From an uncultured Phocaeicola sp. (GTDB lineage: Bacteria; Bacteroidota; Bacteroidia; Bacteroidales; Bacteroidaceae), in assembly GCA_944320135.1 (NCBI GenBank), contig CALUGI010000013.1:1-64000 (forward strand): 64,000 bases of DNA, read 5' to 3'. The notes beneath the pieces are model-generated. The model did not search any database, was not told the DNA's origin, and saw nothing but the letters and a program-made list of their open reading frames with translations. Of this stretch, positions 29,236 through 38,083 are shown in pieces (position 1 is the first letter of the stretch; every line of letters begins with the position of its first letter). The translations under genes were made by a program, and so were the position numbers.

Positions 29236-29487
29236 GTATGGGCGCGGAAGCGCGGCACTTCGTGCGGCGAGGTTCAGCTTCGGACGCGCCTGCGTTTAGG
29301 GAGATTGGCGCGCGGAAAGCGTTGGGCGGGCCGTCGCCTTTTTCTTGCGGGCGCAGGCGTTTGCGGACGCTTGTCGTTGGACGCCGGGCCGAGATAGGGA
29401 AATTCCTACCGACAAATAGGGCTTTTCATCTTGCAAGGGGAATTTTATCGGGATAACTTTGTGTCAGAAACCATAAAAGTTGAGATT
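29236..29487 (+). promoter_or_regulatory. Spacer with promoter of the secreted basic protein
   Basis: The first 190 bases are GC-rich and hold nothing I recognise. TTG (29431-29433), a 20-nt spacer and TAACTTTG (29454-29461) form a good promoter 26 nt before the ATG at 29488. Confidence 0.75.
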
Positions 29488-30336
29488 ATGAAAGCGAAAA
29501 CCTTATTGTTCGTCATTGCCGTCTGCCTGTGCGTCCTTCCGGCATCGGTCTACGGGACGAGCGACATCCGCGTCCATGCGCGTTTCCTGACCGACCGCAT
29601 GGCTTTCGAACTGCATCTGAACACGAACCAATACAACGACTTGTATGAAATCAACTACGATTTCTTTACGGGCATAAGCCCTTACATGGCGAGGATGGCG
29701 ATTGCGGATGCCGTTGCAACCGACCTTTATTATCATTATTTGGACATACGCAACGATGACTTGCGCTGGGTGCTTTCCAATGCGGAATACGCGCGTTTCA
29801 TTGCGCTCGATTATTTTTTCCGGCCCGTGTATGTGGCAGGAGGCGTATGCCGTTTGCGTGTCTATACGGTGTATTCTGACAGAAACCTGTTTCATTTTGC
29901 TCCCCCGCGTCACTACCTGACTTATCGCGGAGGGCATTGCCGCACGCATTTCGGCGGGGAGAGCTATTATCGGAAGGCGTATCCCGTGCGCTATCGCCAC
30001 CCGGTGTATGCGCACGCAAGGCCGGCGCGTCCGGCAACGCCCAAGCCGCGTATGAGGCCGCACTCGAATCCGGGATTCCGCTTCACTCCTGCCGACAACC
30101 GTCGTCCGGGCGCGGCGCGTCCTTCCAAGCCTCAATCCGGAAAGCCGCAGGTTTCGCGTCCCGGCAGGCCGAACCATCCCGGCCAAATCGCTCCGGGCGT
30201 GTCGAAACCGGGCAAGCCTCAGGTGCAGAGGAAGCCGGATGCCCGTCGGAACAATCCGGCAGAGAAAAAAAGCCGCGTCCGCTCTGCGCGGGATTCCCGG
30301 CAAAGCGGACGGACGGCAGGGGCACGAAGAATGTGA
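29488..30336 (+). CDS. Secreted protein with Arg/Pro/Lys-rich tail, unknown function
   Basis: A 282-residue exported protein starting at ATG 29488 (MKAKTLLFVI; a longer frame from 29431 lies over the promoter). The signal peptide ends about VYG at residue 23. Residues about 25-165 form an aromatic, mixed alpha/beta domain rich in Tyr and Phe (LNTNQYNDLYEINYDFF, ARFIALDYFFRPVY). From about 170 to the end it is a low-complexity basic tail of His, Arg, Pro and Lys with GKPQV/RPGRPN-type repeats. The tail is highly positive, so it may bind the cell surface, nucleic acid or acidic polysaccharide. I do not recognise the family with certainty. It is transcribed alone from a strong promoter and ends 29 bases before the convergent cvfB. 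Confidence 0.75.
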   Translation: MKAKTLLFVIAVCLCVLPASVYGTSDIRVHARFLTDRMAFELHLNTNQYNDLYEINYDFFTGISPYMARMAIADAVATDLYYHYLDIRNDDLRWVLSNAEYARFIALDYFFRPVYVAGGVCRLRVYTVYSDRNLFHFAPPRHYLTYRGGHCRTHFGGESYYRKAYPVRYRHPVYAHARPARPATPKPRMRPHSNPGFRFTPADNRRPGAARPSKPQSGKPQVSRPGRPNHPGQIAPGVSKPGKPQVQRKPDARRNNPAEKKSRVRSARDSRQSGRTAGARRM

Positions 30337-30364
30337 CGCAACGCGCGTCCGGGACGTGCAGCTG

Positions 30365-31201
30365 TCAGGCCAGACGGATTCCCCCGTCTTCGAGCACAAT
30401 CAGGCGTTTTCTGTAGAGGTCGCCCACAGCTTTTTTGAATGTTTTCTTGCTTACGCCAAAAGCGTCGTAGATGGTTTCGGCATCGGTCTTGTCGTTGATG
30501 GAAGTGCGCCCCCCGTTGTCCCGGATGTATTGGAGAAGGACTTCCGCGAAGTCGTCCACCTTGTGGAATCCGGCTTTCTGCAATTCAAGGTCTATCTTTC
30601 CGTCGGGGCGCACTTGCTTGATGTAGGCAGAGAGTTTCATGCCGATTTCCAGTTGCCGGAACACTTCGTTGTGAAACAGCATTCCGCTGAACTTGTTGTC
30701 TACGATAACCTTGTATCCCAAGTCGGTACGTTGCCATACCATCACTTCCACTTCCTCGCCCGGCTGATATTCCGGCCGTTCGTCCGACAAGTAGCGTTCC
30801 ACTTTGGCCGATGCCATGATGCGGTAGCTTTCTTCGTCTACGTGGATATGCACCACATAGCGGCGTCCCTTCTGCATTTTCACCTTTTGTTCGCGGAAAG
30901 GCACGAACAAGTCTTTCATCAGTCCCCAGTCGAGGAAGGCTCCGTATTCGTTCACCCATGCCACTTCCAGACAAGCGAAGTCGCCCACCTGTGCGTAAGG
31001 CTGTAGAGTGGTGGCAACCAGGCGTTCTTCCATGTCAAGGTAAATAAAAACGTTCAGCATATCCCCTTCTTCGCAGTCTTCGGGGACATATTTTTTCGGG
31101 AGCAGTATTTCGCCGTCCTCGTCACCGTCCAGATATACTCCGAACTCCACCTTCTTTACTACCTCCAGCTGGTTGTATCTTCCTAATTTTACATGGCCCA
31201 T
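30365..31201 (-). CDS. cvfB: CvfB-like S1 RNA-binding protein
   Basis: A 278-residue protein of the CvfB family. It has tandem S1-type OB domains in the first 220 residues (GVYLDGDEDGEILLPKKYVP; EYGAFLDWGLMKDLFVPF; YKVIVDNKFSGMLFHNEVF) and a C-terminal winged helix (about 215-278: LLQYIRDNGGRTSINDKTDAETIYDAFGVSKKTFKKAVG). In Staphylococcus the homologue binds RNA and affects virulence-factor expression; in Bacteroidetes the role is not defined. It is the last gene of the reverse-strand run antiporter-tcdA-lolD-cvfB, 24 bases after lolD. The domain plan and length match the family. Confidence 0.88.
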   Translation of the reverse strand: MGHVKLGRYNQLEVVKKVEFGVYLDGDEDGEILLPKKYVPEDCEEGDMLNVFIYLDMEERLVATTLQPYAQVGDFACLEVAWVNEYGAFLDWGLMKDLFVPFREQKVKMQKGRRYVVHIHVDEESYRIMASAKVERYLSDERPEYQPGEEVEVMVWQRTDLGYKVIVDNKFSGMLFHNEVFRQLEIGMKLSAYIKQVRPDGKIDLELQKAGFHKVDDFAEVLLQYIRDNGGRTSINDKTDAETIYDAFGVSKKTFKKAVGDLYRKRLIVLEDGGIRLA

Positions 31202-31225
31202 AACTTTGTTCCGTTTTTAAGTCGT

Positions 31226-31906
31226 TTATGAATGAATATTTGGGTTGCAGACGTCTGCATCTATTTTTCCGTCGATGATGTGTATTTTCCGGTCTGTTTT
31301 CGAGGCGAGAGCCTCATCGTGCGTTACGATTACGAATGTTTGCCCCAGCCGGTCGCGCAAGTCGAAAAACAAGCGGTGAAGTTCCTCCTTGTTTTGCGTG
31401 TCGAGGCTGCCCGAAGGCTCGTCGGCAAGTACGGCTGAAGGACGGTTTATCAGTGCTCTCGCTACGGCCACCCGTTGTTTCTCTCCGCCCGACAGTTCCG
31501 CCGGTTTGTGCGAGGCTCGTTCTTTCAAACCCATCATAGCCAGCATTTCCATTGCCCGCGAGCGTGCTTTCCCGGCCGGCTCCCCTGCTATCAGGGCGGG
31601 TATCATCGTGTTTTCCAATGCTGTGAATTCAGGGAGCAGTTGGTGGAACTGGAATACGAACCCGATTTCCTGATTCCGAAATGCAGAAAGTTGCTTTCCG
31701 TTCAGTTGGTTCACTTCAGTGCCGTTCAGTATGATGCGTCCCGTGTCGGGCCTGTCGAGCGTTCCCATTATTTGCAGGAGCGTAGTCTTTCCTGCGCCGC
31801 TTGGCCCTACAATACTGACCACCTCTCCTTCGTCGATAGTCAAGTCGATGCCTTTCAGTACCTGCAAAGAACCGAAACTTTTGGTTATTCCTTCCAGATT
31901 AATCAT
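31226..31906 (-). CDS. lolD: LolD-type ABC transporter ATPase (lipoprotein export)
   Basis: A 226-residue ABC ATPase of the MacB/LolD/FtsE group. Walker A is GPSGAGKT (34-41), the signature is LSGGEKQRV (about 139-147) and Walker B is AVLADEPSG. The protein lacks membrane segments. Its partner in the Lol system would be the LolCE permease, which extracts lipoproteins from the inner membrane and hands them to LolA. No permease gene is adjacent, which is usual in Bacteroidetes. Assignment to LolD rather than a MacB-like exporter rests on close sequence pattern ([19 protein letters not shown]) and length only. It lies in the same transcription unit as tcdA, 60 bases upstream, and cvfB. Confidence 0.85.
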   Translation of the reverse strand: MINLEGITKSFGSLQVLKGIDLTIDEGEVVSIVGPSGAGKTTLLQIMGTLDRPDTGRIILNGTEVNQLNGKQLSAFRNQEIGFVFQFHQLLPEFTALENTMIPALIAGEPAGKARSRAMEMLAMMGLKERASHKPAELSGGEKQRVAVARALINRPSAVLADEPSGSLDTQNKEELHRLFFDLRDRLGQTFVIVTHDEALASKTDRKIHIIDGKIDADVCNPNIHS

Positions 31907-31966
31907 ATTCCTTCTATGTATGTTTTGTTTGCAAAGTGTCCGGGAAGCCTGTGTCCTGAGAATATC

Positions 31967-32689
31967 TTACAGTTTGCGAATTACGTATTCGGCGAGATAG
32001 CATCCGAATACTGCCGGCATATAGCTCACAGTGCCTGCGGTTGATTTCTTGTTTGTTTCTCCCTCTACCAGAAGCACAGCTTTCGGGTCAGCTTGTTCTG
32101 TGCTGAAGACCACCGGGAGCTTTTTCTTCATTCCCATTTTCTGGAGACGTTTTCTCACGGCTTTGCTCAGTCCGCAGTGATAGGTTTCCCATAGGTCGGC
32201 AAACCGTATTTGGGTGATGTCTTTCTTGGCCCCCGCTCCCATGCTGCTTATGATTCGTATCCCGCGTGTCAAAGCATGGTATATCAAAAAGCATTTTGGG
32301 GCTACCGTGTCGATAGCGTCTATTACGAAATCAAAATTCGCGCTGTCAAGCAATTCCGGAATGGCTTCGTCTTTCAGATAGACGGGCAAGGCTTTCAATT
32401 CAAGTTCGGGGTTGATGTCCATAAATCGTTCGGCCAGAATTTCTGCTTTCGGCTTGCTTATCGTGGAGTGTAAGGCTGGGAGTTGGCGGTTGATGTTGCT
32501 TGGATGTATGGTGTCCGCATCCGCTATTGTCATCTTGCCTATCCCGGCACGGCAGAGCATCTCTGCCGCATACGCTCCAACTCCGCCCAATCCCACGACC
32601 AGCACATGGGCGCGGCTCAAGCGTTCGGTCTTTTCTTTTCCTAACAGCAATTCAGTGCGTTGCTTCCATTCTTCGCTCATCACACTCAT
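31967..32689 (-). CDS. tcdA: tRNA threonylcarbamoyladenosine dehydratase (TcdA / YgdL family)
   Basis: A 240-residue E1-like (ThiF/MoeB superfamily) enzyme. The nucleotide-binding loop is GLGGVGAYAAEML (about 33-45), the catalytic-domain motif DADTIHPSNINRQLPAL follows, and FVIDAIDTVAPKC holds conserved residues of the TcdA subgroup. It cyclises t6A37 in tRNA to the ct6A form using ATP, which improves decoding of ANN codons. The start codon overlaps the antiporter stop by four bases (32686-32689), so the two genes are translationally coupled. No rhodanese or extra C-terminal domain is present; the length is typical (about 240-270). Confidence 0.92.
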   Translation of the reverse strand: MSVMSEEWKQRTELLLGKEKTERLSRAHVLVVGLGGVGAYAAEMLCRAGIGKMTIADADTIHPSNINRQLPALHSTISKPKAEILAERFMDINPELELKALPVYLKDEAIPELLDSANFDFVIDAIDTVAPKCFLIYHALTRGIRIISSMGAGAKKDITQIRFADLWETYHCGLSKAVRKRLQKMGMKKKLPVVFSTEQADPKAVLLVEGETNKKSTAGTVSYMPAVFGCYLAEYVIRKL

Positions 32690-34830
32690 GAATCTTTTTT
32701 AAACCATTTGTAGAACCAGTTGCCTACCTTGTCATAATATTGCGTTTCAGCCCATCCGCGCGGGTCGGCAAAAGAAAGCGTTTCATTGGGGTCGCCTTTC
32801 TGGTCAGGGTAAAGCAGCATGATACTGTTGTTGTTGAAATATCTTGAAATCAGCATGGGCAGACGCTCAAAAGAAGAATCATACGAGATGGAGCCTCGGC
32901 GTGCGCTCACGATGACCAGCAGATGGTCGAAGTTCACTTGTCCGGTGATAATCAGCAAATCGTCCCAATCGTCCAGCTCTTGATATTCGGTCATTACGTC
33001 TTTATGCTTCTTTTGGATGTATCCCTCTATGTAGCCTAATGTTTGCGGGTGTGCGAAGAAATGCAGTCGGCAGCCTAATTGGGAACTCATCCGGCACAGG
33101 TGAGTAATCCATTTTACGAATCCATGTTCAAACTCGGATTTTGGAGGAACAGCTACGATGATGCGTCTCAATGTGTTGACGGGCATTAGAAAGCGGGCTA
33201 TCATAACCTGCCTGTATGTGCTTTTCAGCAGGTCTTCGGTCAGATTGCCGAAGAAAGAGTCTACGATGCTTGCTTTGTAATGCAGACCGATGACAATGCT
33301 GGTGGCTTCCACTTCTTTGGCCGTATGAAGGATTCCCGTGGCAATGTTCAGGTCGAAACGGCTTACGGTTTTCAGAAGTATGTTTGCGGAGGCTGCTATT
33401 TGTCCTGCCCGTTCCAGATTTCTTTTTCCTTTCATTTCTAAACGCACGGAATCGTTGTTGTCATTGATTACGTTCAGGGCAATGAGGTTGTCCGGGTCTT
33501 TAGTGTTGCGCACCACTAAAGCCAGTTGCATCAGGCTTTCCAAAGTGTCCGGGTTGGCCACGGGAATCAGAATGCGCTCTTTTTCGTTTTCTTTGTCTTT
33601 GTCTACGTCTGCATCGTCCATTGCAATGCGTTTGGCGGCATGTTCAGTAGTAAACGAACTGACTACGCATGTGACCAGAATCAGGAGAATCGTTCCGTTG
33701 AGCACGTCTTCGTTCAGCAAGCGTTCGCCGTTCGGCAGTCTGATGCCGTATCCCACCAGCACTGCGGCAAGCGTTGCGGCTGCTTGCGCGTTGCTCAGTC
33801 CGAACATGAGTTCGCGTTCGACGGCTTTCATCCGATAAATCTTTTGGGTGAGCCATGAGGCTATCCATTTCCCGGCTAAAGCAACTGCAATCATGACTAC
33901 GGCTACTTTGATGGAGTCGATATGTCCGAACAGGATGTTTACGTCAATCAGCATGCCGACGCTTATCAGGAAGTAGGGGATAAACAAGGCGTTTCCCACA
34001 AATTCCACATGGCTCATCAAGGGTGATACATGGGGGATAAGCCTGTTCAATACCAGCCCTACGAGGAATGCGCCTAATATGCCTTCCATACCTATCAATT
34101 CCATTAGCGCCGCTCCAAGGAACATCATTGCAAGCACGAAGATGTATTGCATTACTTGGTCGCTGTATCGCCTGAAAAACCATCGCCCGATTCTCGGAAA
34201 GGTCAGCATAATCAGCGCACTCAAAATGACGACCTTCAATATCATCCATACGACGAACATTTCGGAGGTTTCTCCTTTATACATTCCGGCGATGACTGCC
34301 AGCACAAGAAGGGTGAGCGTATCGGTTACTGCCGTACCTCCCACGGCTATGCCTACCGCTCTTTGCCGGTTGATGCCGTAGCGGATGACGATGGGATAAG
34401 CTATCAGCGTGTGCGAGGCGTACATGCTGGCCAGAAGCACGGAGGTGACAAGCGCGTAGTCAAGCAGATAGAGGTTGGTCCAGATGCCGATTCCCAACGG
34501 GATAACGAATGCCAGAAGCCCTAAAACAGTGGCTTTTGCGCGGATGCTTTTAAAGTCCTCCATGTTCATTTCAAGCCCGGCGAGGAACATGATGTAATAC
34601 AGCCCTACTTTTCCGAATATCTCGAAGCTGCTGTCTCTGGCCAATACGTTGAGTCCGTGTTCTCCCACGACGATTCCCGCCAGAATCATTCCGATGATAT
34701 GCGGTATGCGCAATCTCTCCAGCAGAATCGGCGCGAAGAGGATGATAACCAATACCAGGAAGAATATCCAAGTGGGGTCGGTTACGGGAAAATCTATGTC
34801 GAAACTGGCGAAATCAAGCAATTCTTTCAT
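32686..34830 (-). CDS. CPA2-type cation:proton antiporter with UspA-like cytosolic domain
   Basis: A 714-residue membrane protein. About the first 400 residues form the Na+/H+ exchanger fold with 12-13 hydrophobic segments (FVIPLGIGIWTNLYLLDYAL, ILGAFLVGLVLNRLIP). About 420-690 is a soluble region with two USP-like alpha/beta units (RILIPVANPDTLESLMQLALVV; RIIVAVPPKSEFEHGF). This plan, antiporter plus UspA-like tail without a TrkA-N domain, is common in Bacteroidetes. It probably exchanges Na+ or K+ for H+ at the inner membrane for pH or osmotic balance, with the tail sensing a nucleotide. It is the first gene of the operon with tcdA, lolD and cvfB. The ion is not determinable from the sequence. 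Confidence 0.9.
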   Translation of the reverse strand: MKELLDFASFDIDFPVTDPTWIFFLVLVIILFAPILLERLRIPHIIGMILAGIVVGEHGLNVLARDSSFEIFGKVGLYYIMFLAGLEMNMEDFKSIRAKATVLGLLAFVIPLGIGIWTNLYLLDYALVTSVLLASMYASHTLIAYPIVIRYGINRQRAVGIAVGGTAVTDTLTLLVLAVIAGMYKGETSEMFVVWMILKVVILSALIMLTFPRIGRWFFRRYSDQVMQYIFVLAMMFLGAALMELIGMEGILGAFLVGLVLNRLIPHVSPLMSHVEFVGNALFIPYFLISVGMLIDVNILFGHIDSIKVAVVMIAVALAGKWIASWLTQKIYRMKAVERELMFGLSNAQAAATLAAVLVGYGIRLPNGERLLNEDVLNGTILLILVTCVVSSFTTEHAAKRIAMDDADVDKDKENEKERILIPVANPDTLESLMQLALVVRNTKDPDNLIALNVINDNNDSVRLEMKGKRNLERAGQIAASANILLKTVSRFDLNIATGILHTAKEVEATSIVIGLHYKASIVDSFFGNLTEDLLKSTYRQVMIARFLMPVNTLRRIIVAVPPKSEFEHGFVKWITHLCRMSSQLGCRLHFFAHPQTLGYIEGYIQKKHKDVMTEYQELDDWDDLLIITGQVNFDHLLVIVSARRGSISYDSSFERLPMLISRYFNNNSIMLLYPDQKGDPNETLSFADPRGWAETQYYDKVGNWFYKWFKKDS

Positions 34831-34862
34831 AAGGATGGGGCGGCTATGTTTCTATTCGGGTG

Positions 34863-34870
34863 CAAAAATA
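34863..34870 (-). promoter_or_regulatory. Possible -7 element of the antiporter operon
   Basis: TATTTTTG on the reverse strand, 32 nt upstream of the antiporter ATG. The -33 box is not clear. Confidence 0.4.
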
Positions 34871-34913
34871 CGAAAAAAGTTCTTCATTTTCATTTTTGTA
34901 TTTCAAAATGTTT

Positions 34914-34921
34914 TATTTTTG
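34914..34921 (+). promoter_or_regulatory. Possible -7 element of asd
   Basis: TATTTTTG matches TAnnTTTG and gives a leader of about 115 nt before the asd ATG. The nearest TTTG (34895-34898) is only 15 nt away, closer than usual. No lysine riboswitch is recognisable in the leader. Confidence 0.4.
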
Positions 34922-35041
34922 CGAATCGTTTGAGATTGATGATATTTTGCAATGTTTTCTGTCGGACATCCGGCAAAAGGAAAGTGCCAAGGCGGGAAAC
35001 ATGCCAAGAAAAGAAGCAATATTAATTTAAAACATACGAAA

Positions 35042-36049
35042 ATGAAAGTAGCAATTGTAGGTGCGAGCGGCGCCGTAGGACAAGAGTTCCTTCGGGTGCT
35101 TGATGAAAGAAACTTCCCGATTGACGAACTGCTGTTGTTCGGCTCTTCACGGAGTGCAGGGCGCAAGTACACGTTTCGGGGGAAGGAGGTAGAGGTTAAA
35201 CTTCTGCAACATAACGATGATTTCAAAGGCGTGGACATCGCTTTTGCTTCGGCAGGTGCAGGCACGTCGAAGGAGTTTGCGGAAACTATCACGAAATACG
35301 GGGCCGTGATGATTGACAATTCCAGTGCGTTCCGTATGGAGGACGATATTCCCCTTGTTGTGCCTGAGGTGAATCCGGAAGACGCTCTGAATCGTCCGAG
35401 AAACATTATCGCCAACCCGAACTGCACGACCATCCAGATGGTGGTAGCTTTGAAAGCTATTGAGAATCTGACCCATATCAAGCGGGTGCATGTGTCTACT
35501 TATCAGGCTGCGAGCGGAGCGGGCGCTGCGGCTATGGACGAGCTTTACGAGCAGTATCGCCAGGTGTTGGCCGGAGAGCCGGTGAAAGTGGAGAAGTTCG
35601 CTTACCAGCTTGCGTTCAACTTGATTCCTCAAATTGACGTGTTTACGGAGAACGGATATACGAAAGAAGAAATGAAGATGTATAACGAAACGCGCAAAAT
35701 CATGCACTCCGACGTGAAGGTGAGTGCAACTTGCGTGCGTGTTCCGGCTCTTCGTTCGCATTCTGAGAGCATCTGGATTGAAACGGAGCGTCCTGTTTCG
35801 GTGGAAGAAGCGCGTGAGGCTTTCTCTCATGGGGAAGGTCTGGTGCTGATGGACAATCCGGGAGAGAAAGAGTATCCGATGCCGCTGTTCTTAGCAGGGA
35901 AAGACCCGGTATATGTGGGCCGCATCCGCAAGGATTTGAGCAATGACAACGGACTGACTTTCTGGATTGTGGGCGACCAGATAAAGAAAGGAGCAGCTCT
36001 TAACGCCGTGCAGATTGCTGAATATCTGATTAAGGTGAATAATATTTGA
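35042..36049 (+). CDS. asd: Aspartate-semialdehyde dehydrogenase
   Basis: A 335-residue enzyme starting at ATG 35042 ([14 protein letters not shown]; the frame is open from 34952). The N-terminal NADP-binding Rossmann motif GASGAVG (about 7-13) and the catalytic Cys in NPNCTTIQM (about residue 128) are intact. The C-terminal dimerisation domain contains the catalytic His region ([17 protein letters not shown]). It reduces aspartyl phosphate to aspartate semialdehyde, the branch point for lysine/diaminopimelate, threonine and methionine. It is transcribed alone, ending in a UUCG-type terminator at 36069. Length and motifs are standard for the bacterial (non-fungal) class. Confidence 0.97.
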   Translation: MKVAIVGASGAVGQEFLRVLDERNFPIDELLLFGSSRSAGRKYTFRGKEVEVKLLQHNDDFKGVDIAFASAGAGTSKEFAETITKYGAVMIDNSSAFRMEDDIPLVVPEVNPEDALNRPRNIIANPNCTTIQMVVALKAIENLTHIKRVHVSTYQAASGAGAAAMDELYEQYRQVLAGEPVKVEKFAYQLAFNLIPQIDVFTENGYTKEEMKMYNETRKIMHSDVKVSATCVRVPALRSHSESIWIETERPVSVEEAREAFSHGEGLVLMDNPGEKEYPMPLFLAGKDPVYVGRIRKDLSNDNGLTFWIVGDQIKKGAALNAVQIAEYLIKVNNI

Positions 36050-36068
36050 TGTCGTTGGTGGAGACTGG

Positions 36069-36101
36069 CTGCCGCAAAGTTCGCTTTGCGGCAGTTTTTT
36101 T
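36069..36101 (+). terminator. Intrinsic terminator after asd
   Basis: CTGCCGCAAAG (36069-36079), TTCG tetraloop, CTTTGCGGCAG (36084-36094), then seven T. A strong textbook terminator 19 nt past the asd stop. Confidence 0.93.
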
Positions 36102-36128
36102 ATGCCTTTCGGTTGCGGCAAGCGTGCC

Positions 36129-37127
36129 TCATTTGATGATTTTCAGAAACTTCTCGATGTCTTGTCTGATCATTTGGTAGAGTGGGGAGGTTGTGTAGTT
36201 CGTGTTGCGGTGGATGACGAGTTCCACGTTGACCTGGCTGCGCTGGTAGTTCGTGAGTTCGTTCTGCATCTGTACGGTGTGCAATGCCAGTTTGTGTATC
36301 TGCTGCTCGCGTTCCCGGCGCAGGGCGGTGCATACGGGCATGAGGAGCTTCATCACCACGTTGTCCATGATGTGGTGTCCTTGGATGAACATGTAGGTGT
36401 TTTCCGGGGTGACTCCCAATCTTTTCAGCTCGTTCTTCATGGCTCCTATTTCGGGTATGGCTTTCGGATGCTTTCGTTCCAAGTCGCGCAGCTTCCGGTT
36501 CACTCTTTTCGCCATTACTTCCAGCGACGTTTCGGGGCGGGACGTGCTGACATGTTCCAGTCTGACGTATGAGCAGAAGTCAAGCAGCGAAAACTCCGAA
36601 AGTATGTGTTTCCGGTAAAACCATATAGACCAGATGAACAGCGGGTAGGCAATCTGCGAGTAGAGTTTCATGAATGCCGGAAAATCGATGAGCTTGTGGT
36701 CGTTCAGCGTGGCGGTCACGCATACGTCGTGCAAGCCTTCCGCATAGCAGTGGTAGTTTTCGATGGCATACGCATACGTCTGCATCACGTAGGGACTTTC
36801 AATCATGTAGCGCGAAGTGTTTGTGCGCCCTTGCAGCAGATAGTCGTAGTCGCTGTCCACACAGGCAATCATGTTTTCTCCCAACTGTTTTCCTAACCGG
36901 TTCATCAACACCGTTTTCTTGCCTTTAGCCAGCGAAGTCTGCGAGGGCAGCATCACTTCGAAGTAGCGGTGTTCGTTTTCATATTCCGACAAGAGCGTGC
37001 GCCAGAAGGATATGTCGTCGTAGCTTTCCACGTAAGCCACGATTTTCCGTCTGGCCCCTTTCGGTTTCAGCTTGTTGGCTGCGCCGATGTAGAGGGAAGA
37101 AAGGTTTTCGGCAAGTCTTTTTCCCAT
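36129..37127 (-). CDS. DUF4435 (TOPRIM-like) protein, partner of upstream ATPase
   Basis: A 332-residue protein that I assign to DUF4435. The TOPRIM-like metal site is visible: Glu34 in IVAYVESYDDISFW and the Asp pair Asp91/Asp93 in IACVDSDYDYLL. The C-terminal half (about 200-330) is helical and basic, with long charged helices that could bind DNA or RNA. It has no signal peptide and no membrane segment. DUF4435 is the effector domain (AriB) of the PARIS anti-phage system, where it is freed by an ATPase sensor and acts as a toxic nuclease. Here it lies 12 bases after an ABC-type ATPase gene in the same order. The defence role is inference; some such pairs may instead do housekeeping DNA repair. 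Confidence 0.75.
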   Translation of the reverse strand: MGKRLAENLSSLYIGAANKLKPKGARRKIVAYVESYDDISFWRTLLSEYENEHRYFEVMLPSQTSLAKGKKTVLMNRLGKQLGENMIACVDSDYDYLLQGRTNTSRYMIESPYVMQTYAYAIENYHCYAEGLHDVCVTATLNDHKLIDFPAFMKLYSQIAYPLFIWSIWFYRKHILSEFSLLDFCSYVRLEHVSTSRPETSLEVMAKRVNRKLRDLERKHPKAIPEIGAMKNELKRLGVTPENTYMFIQGHHIMDNVVMKLLMPVCTALRREREQQIHKLALHTVQMQNELTNYQRSQVNVELVIHRNTNYTTSPLYQMIRQDIEKFLKIIK

Positions 37128-37139
37128 AGCCGTATGGTT

Positions 37140-37955
37140 TTAGAGTGTGGTGATGTCGCTCACCTCCGTCACCGCGTCCATCCATCCGTTCATGATGACG
37201 GCCGGCGAGTGGGTCGTGAGGATGATTTGCACGTTCGGGTTCAGGTTTCTGATAAGCGATATCAGACGCTGCTGCCATTCTACGTGGAGCGATATCTCCG
37301 GTTCGTCCATAAACAGGGCGTAGGCTTGGTTGTCCTGCACCAATACGGTGAGCAGGATGACGAGCATCTGCTTTTCGCCCGACGAGAGCTGGTAGGGGCT
37401 GAGCAAGTCTCCGTCCTGTTCAAACTGGATTTCGTTGCTCTTGCGGATGATTTTTTTCCCTGTTTCGCTGAAAAGGTCGTCTATCAAGTCTTGAAACCGG
37501 GTTTTCGGGCGCGACACTTCGGCTGCGTCAGCGGGGTTTCCGGCTGTAAGCAGTTCGATGATGCGGTTCCCGATGTTCACCTGATAGTCTAAGTAGCGCC
37601 GTTGCAGCTGGTAGAGCTGCCAGTCGAGTTCGGTCTTCACTTTCTGGTTGCCGATTTTTCCCAGCAGTTCGGAGTTGAGCAAGGGGCGGTCGAAACTCCG
37701 TATCACGTCGAAATGGATGTAGGTGGCGTCTTCCGGCGAGAAGATGAACGACACTCCCGGCTGCACCCCGTTTTTGAGCGCGCCTCCTTCCAGCATGGTC
37801 AAGCTGGAGACGGAATTGTTGAGAATCGTGCTCTTGCCGATTCCGTTCACTCCGCTCAAGATGTTTACGTCAGGCCGCAAATCCCATGAAATGTTTTTGC
37901 GTCCCCACAAGCCCTTTATCTCGATTCGCTTGATGTATTCTGCCTGTTTTTTCAT
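37140..37955 (-). CDS. Compact ABC/AAA-type ATPase (AAA_21 / OLD-like) paired with DUF4435
   Basis: A 271-residue ATPase starting at ATG 37953-37955 (MKKQAEYIKRIEI); a longer frame reaches 38012 but overlaps the promoter. It has Walker A GVNGIGKS (35-42), the ABC signature LSSGEKQ (190-196), Walker B ALFMDEPE (213-220) and a switch His249 in TTHSP, so a full SMC/Rad50/OLD-type active site. The helical insertion between them is only about 100 residues, so there is no long coiled coil. It matches the ATPase half of OLD/PARIS-like pairs but is much shorter than AriA (about 500 residues by memory). The gene has its own promoter and reads into the DUF4435 gene 12 bases later. Confidence 0.8.
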   Translation of the reverse strand: MKKQAEYIKRIEIKGLWGRKNISWDLRPDVNILSGVNGIGKSTILNNSVSSLTMLEGGALKNGVQPGVSFIFSPEDATYIHFDVIRSFDRPLLNSELLGKIGNQKVKTELDWQLYQLQRRYLDYQVNIGNRIIELLTAGNPADAAEVSRPKTRFQDLIDDLFSETGKKIIRKSNEIQFEQDGDLLSPYQLSSGEKQMLVILLTVLVQDNQAYALFMDEPEISLHVEWQQRLISLIRNLNPNVQIILTTHSPAVIMNGWMDAVTEVSDITTL

Positions 37956-37987
37956 GGCTGTAGCGTGGATTGAAGAAATGTTTCTAA

Positions 37988-38018
37988 CAAAAATAGGAAT
38001 TTTGCGGCACAAATCAAA
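37988..38018 (-). promoter_or_regulatory. Promoter of the ATPase-DUF4435 pair
   Basis: On the reverse strand TTTG (38015-38018), a 19-nt spacer and TATTTTTG (37988-37995) make a complete promoter 32 nt before the ATPase start. The pair thus looks constitutively transcribed. Confidence 0.75.
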
Positions 38019-38050
38019 AAAACATGGGCGGATTTTTTCTGAAATTCGCG

Positions 38051-38058
38051 TAACTTTG
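38051..38058 (+). promoter_or_regulatory. Possible -7 element of the DMT permease gene
   Basis: TAACTTTG, 25 nt before the ATG at 38084. No TTG box at 19-21 nt upstream; weak call. Confidence 0.45.
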
Positions 38059-38083
38059 CCGAAAAGTCAACGGTGTTTTAGAT

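Noticed and set aside
34922..35041. Lysine riboswitch in the asd leader
   Set aside because: The 120-base leader lacks the conserved multi-helix core; nothing recognisable.
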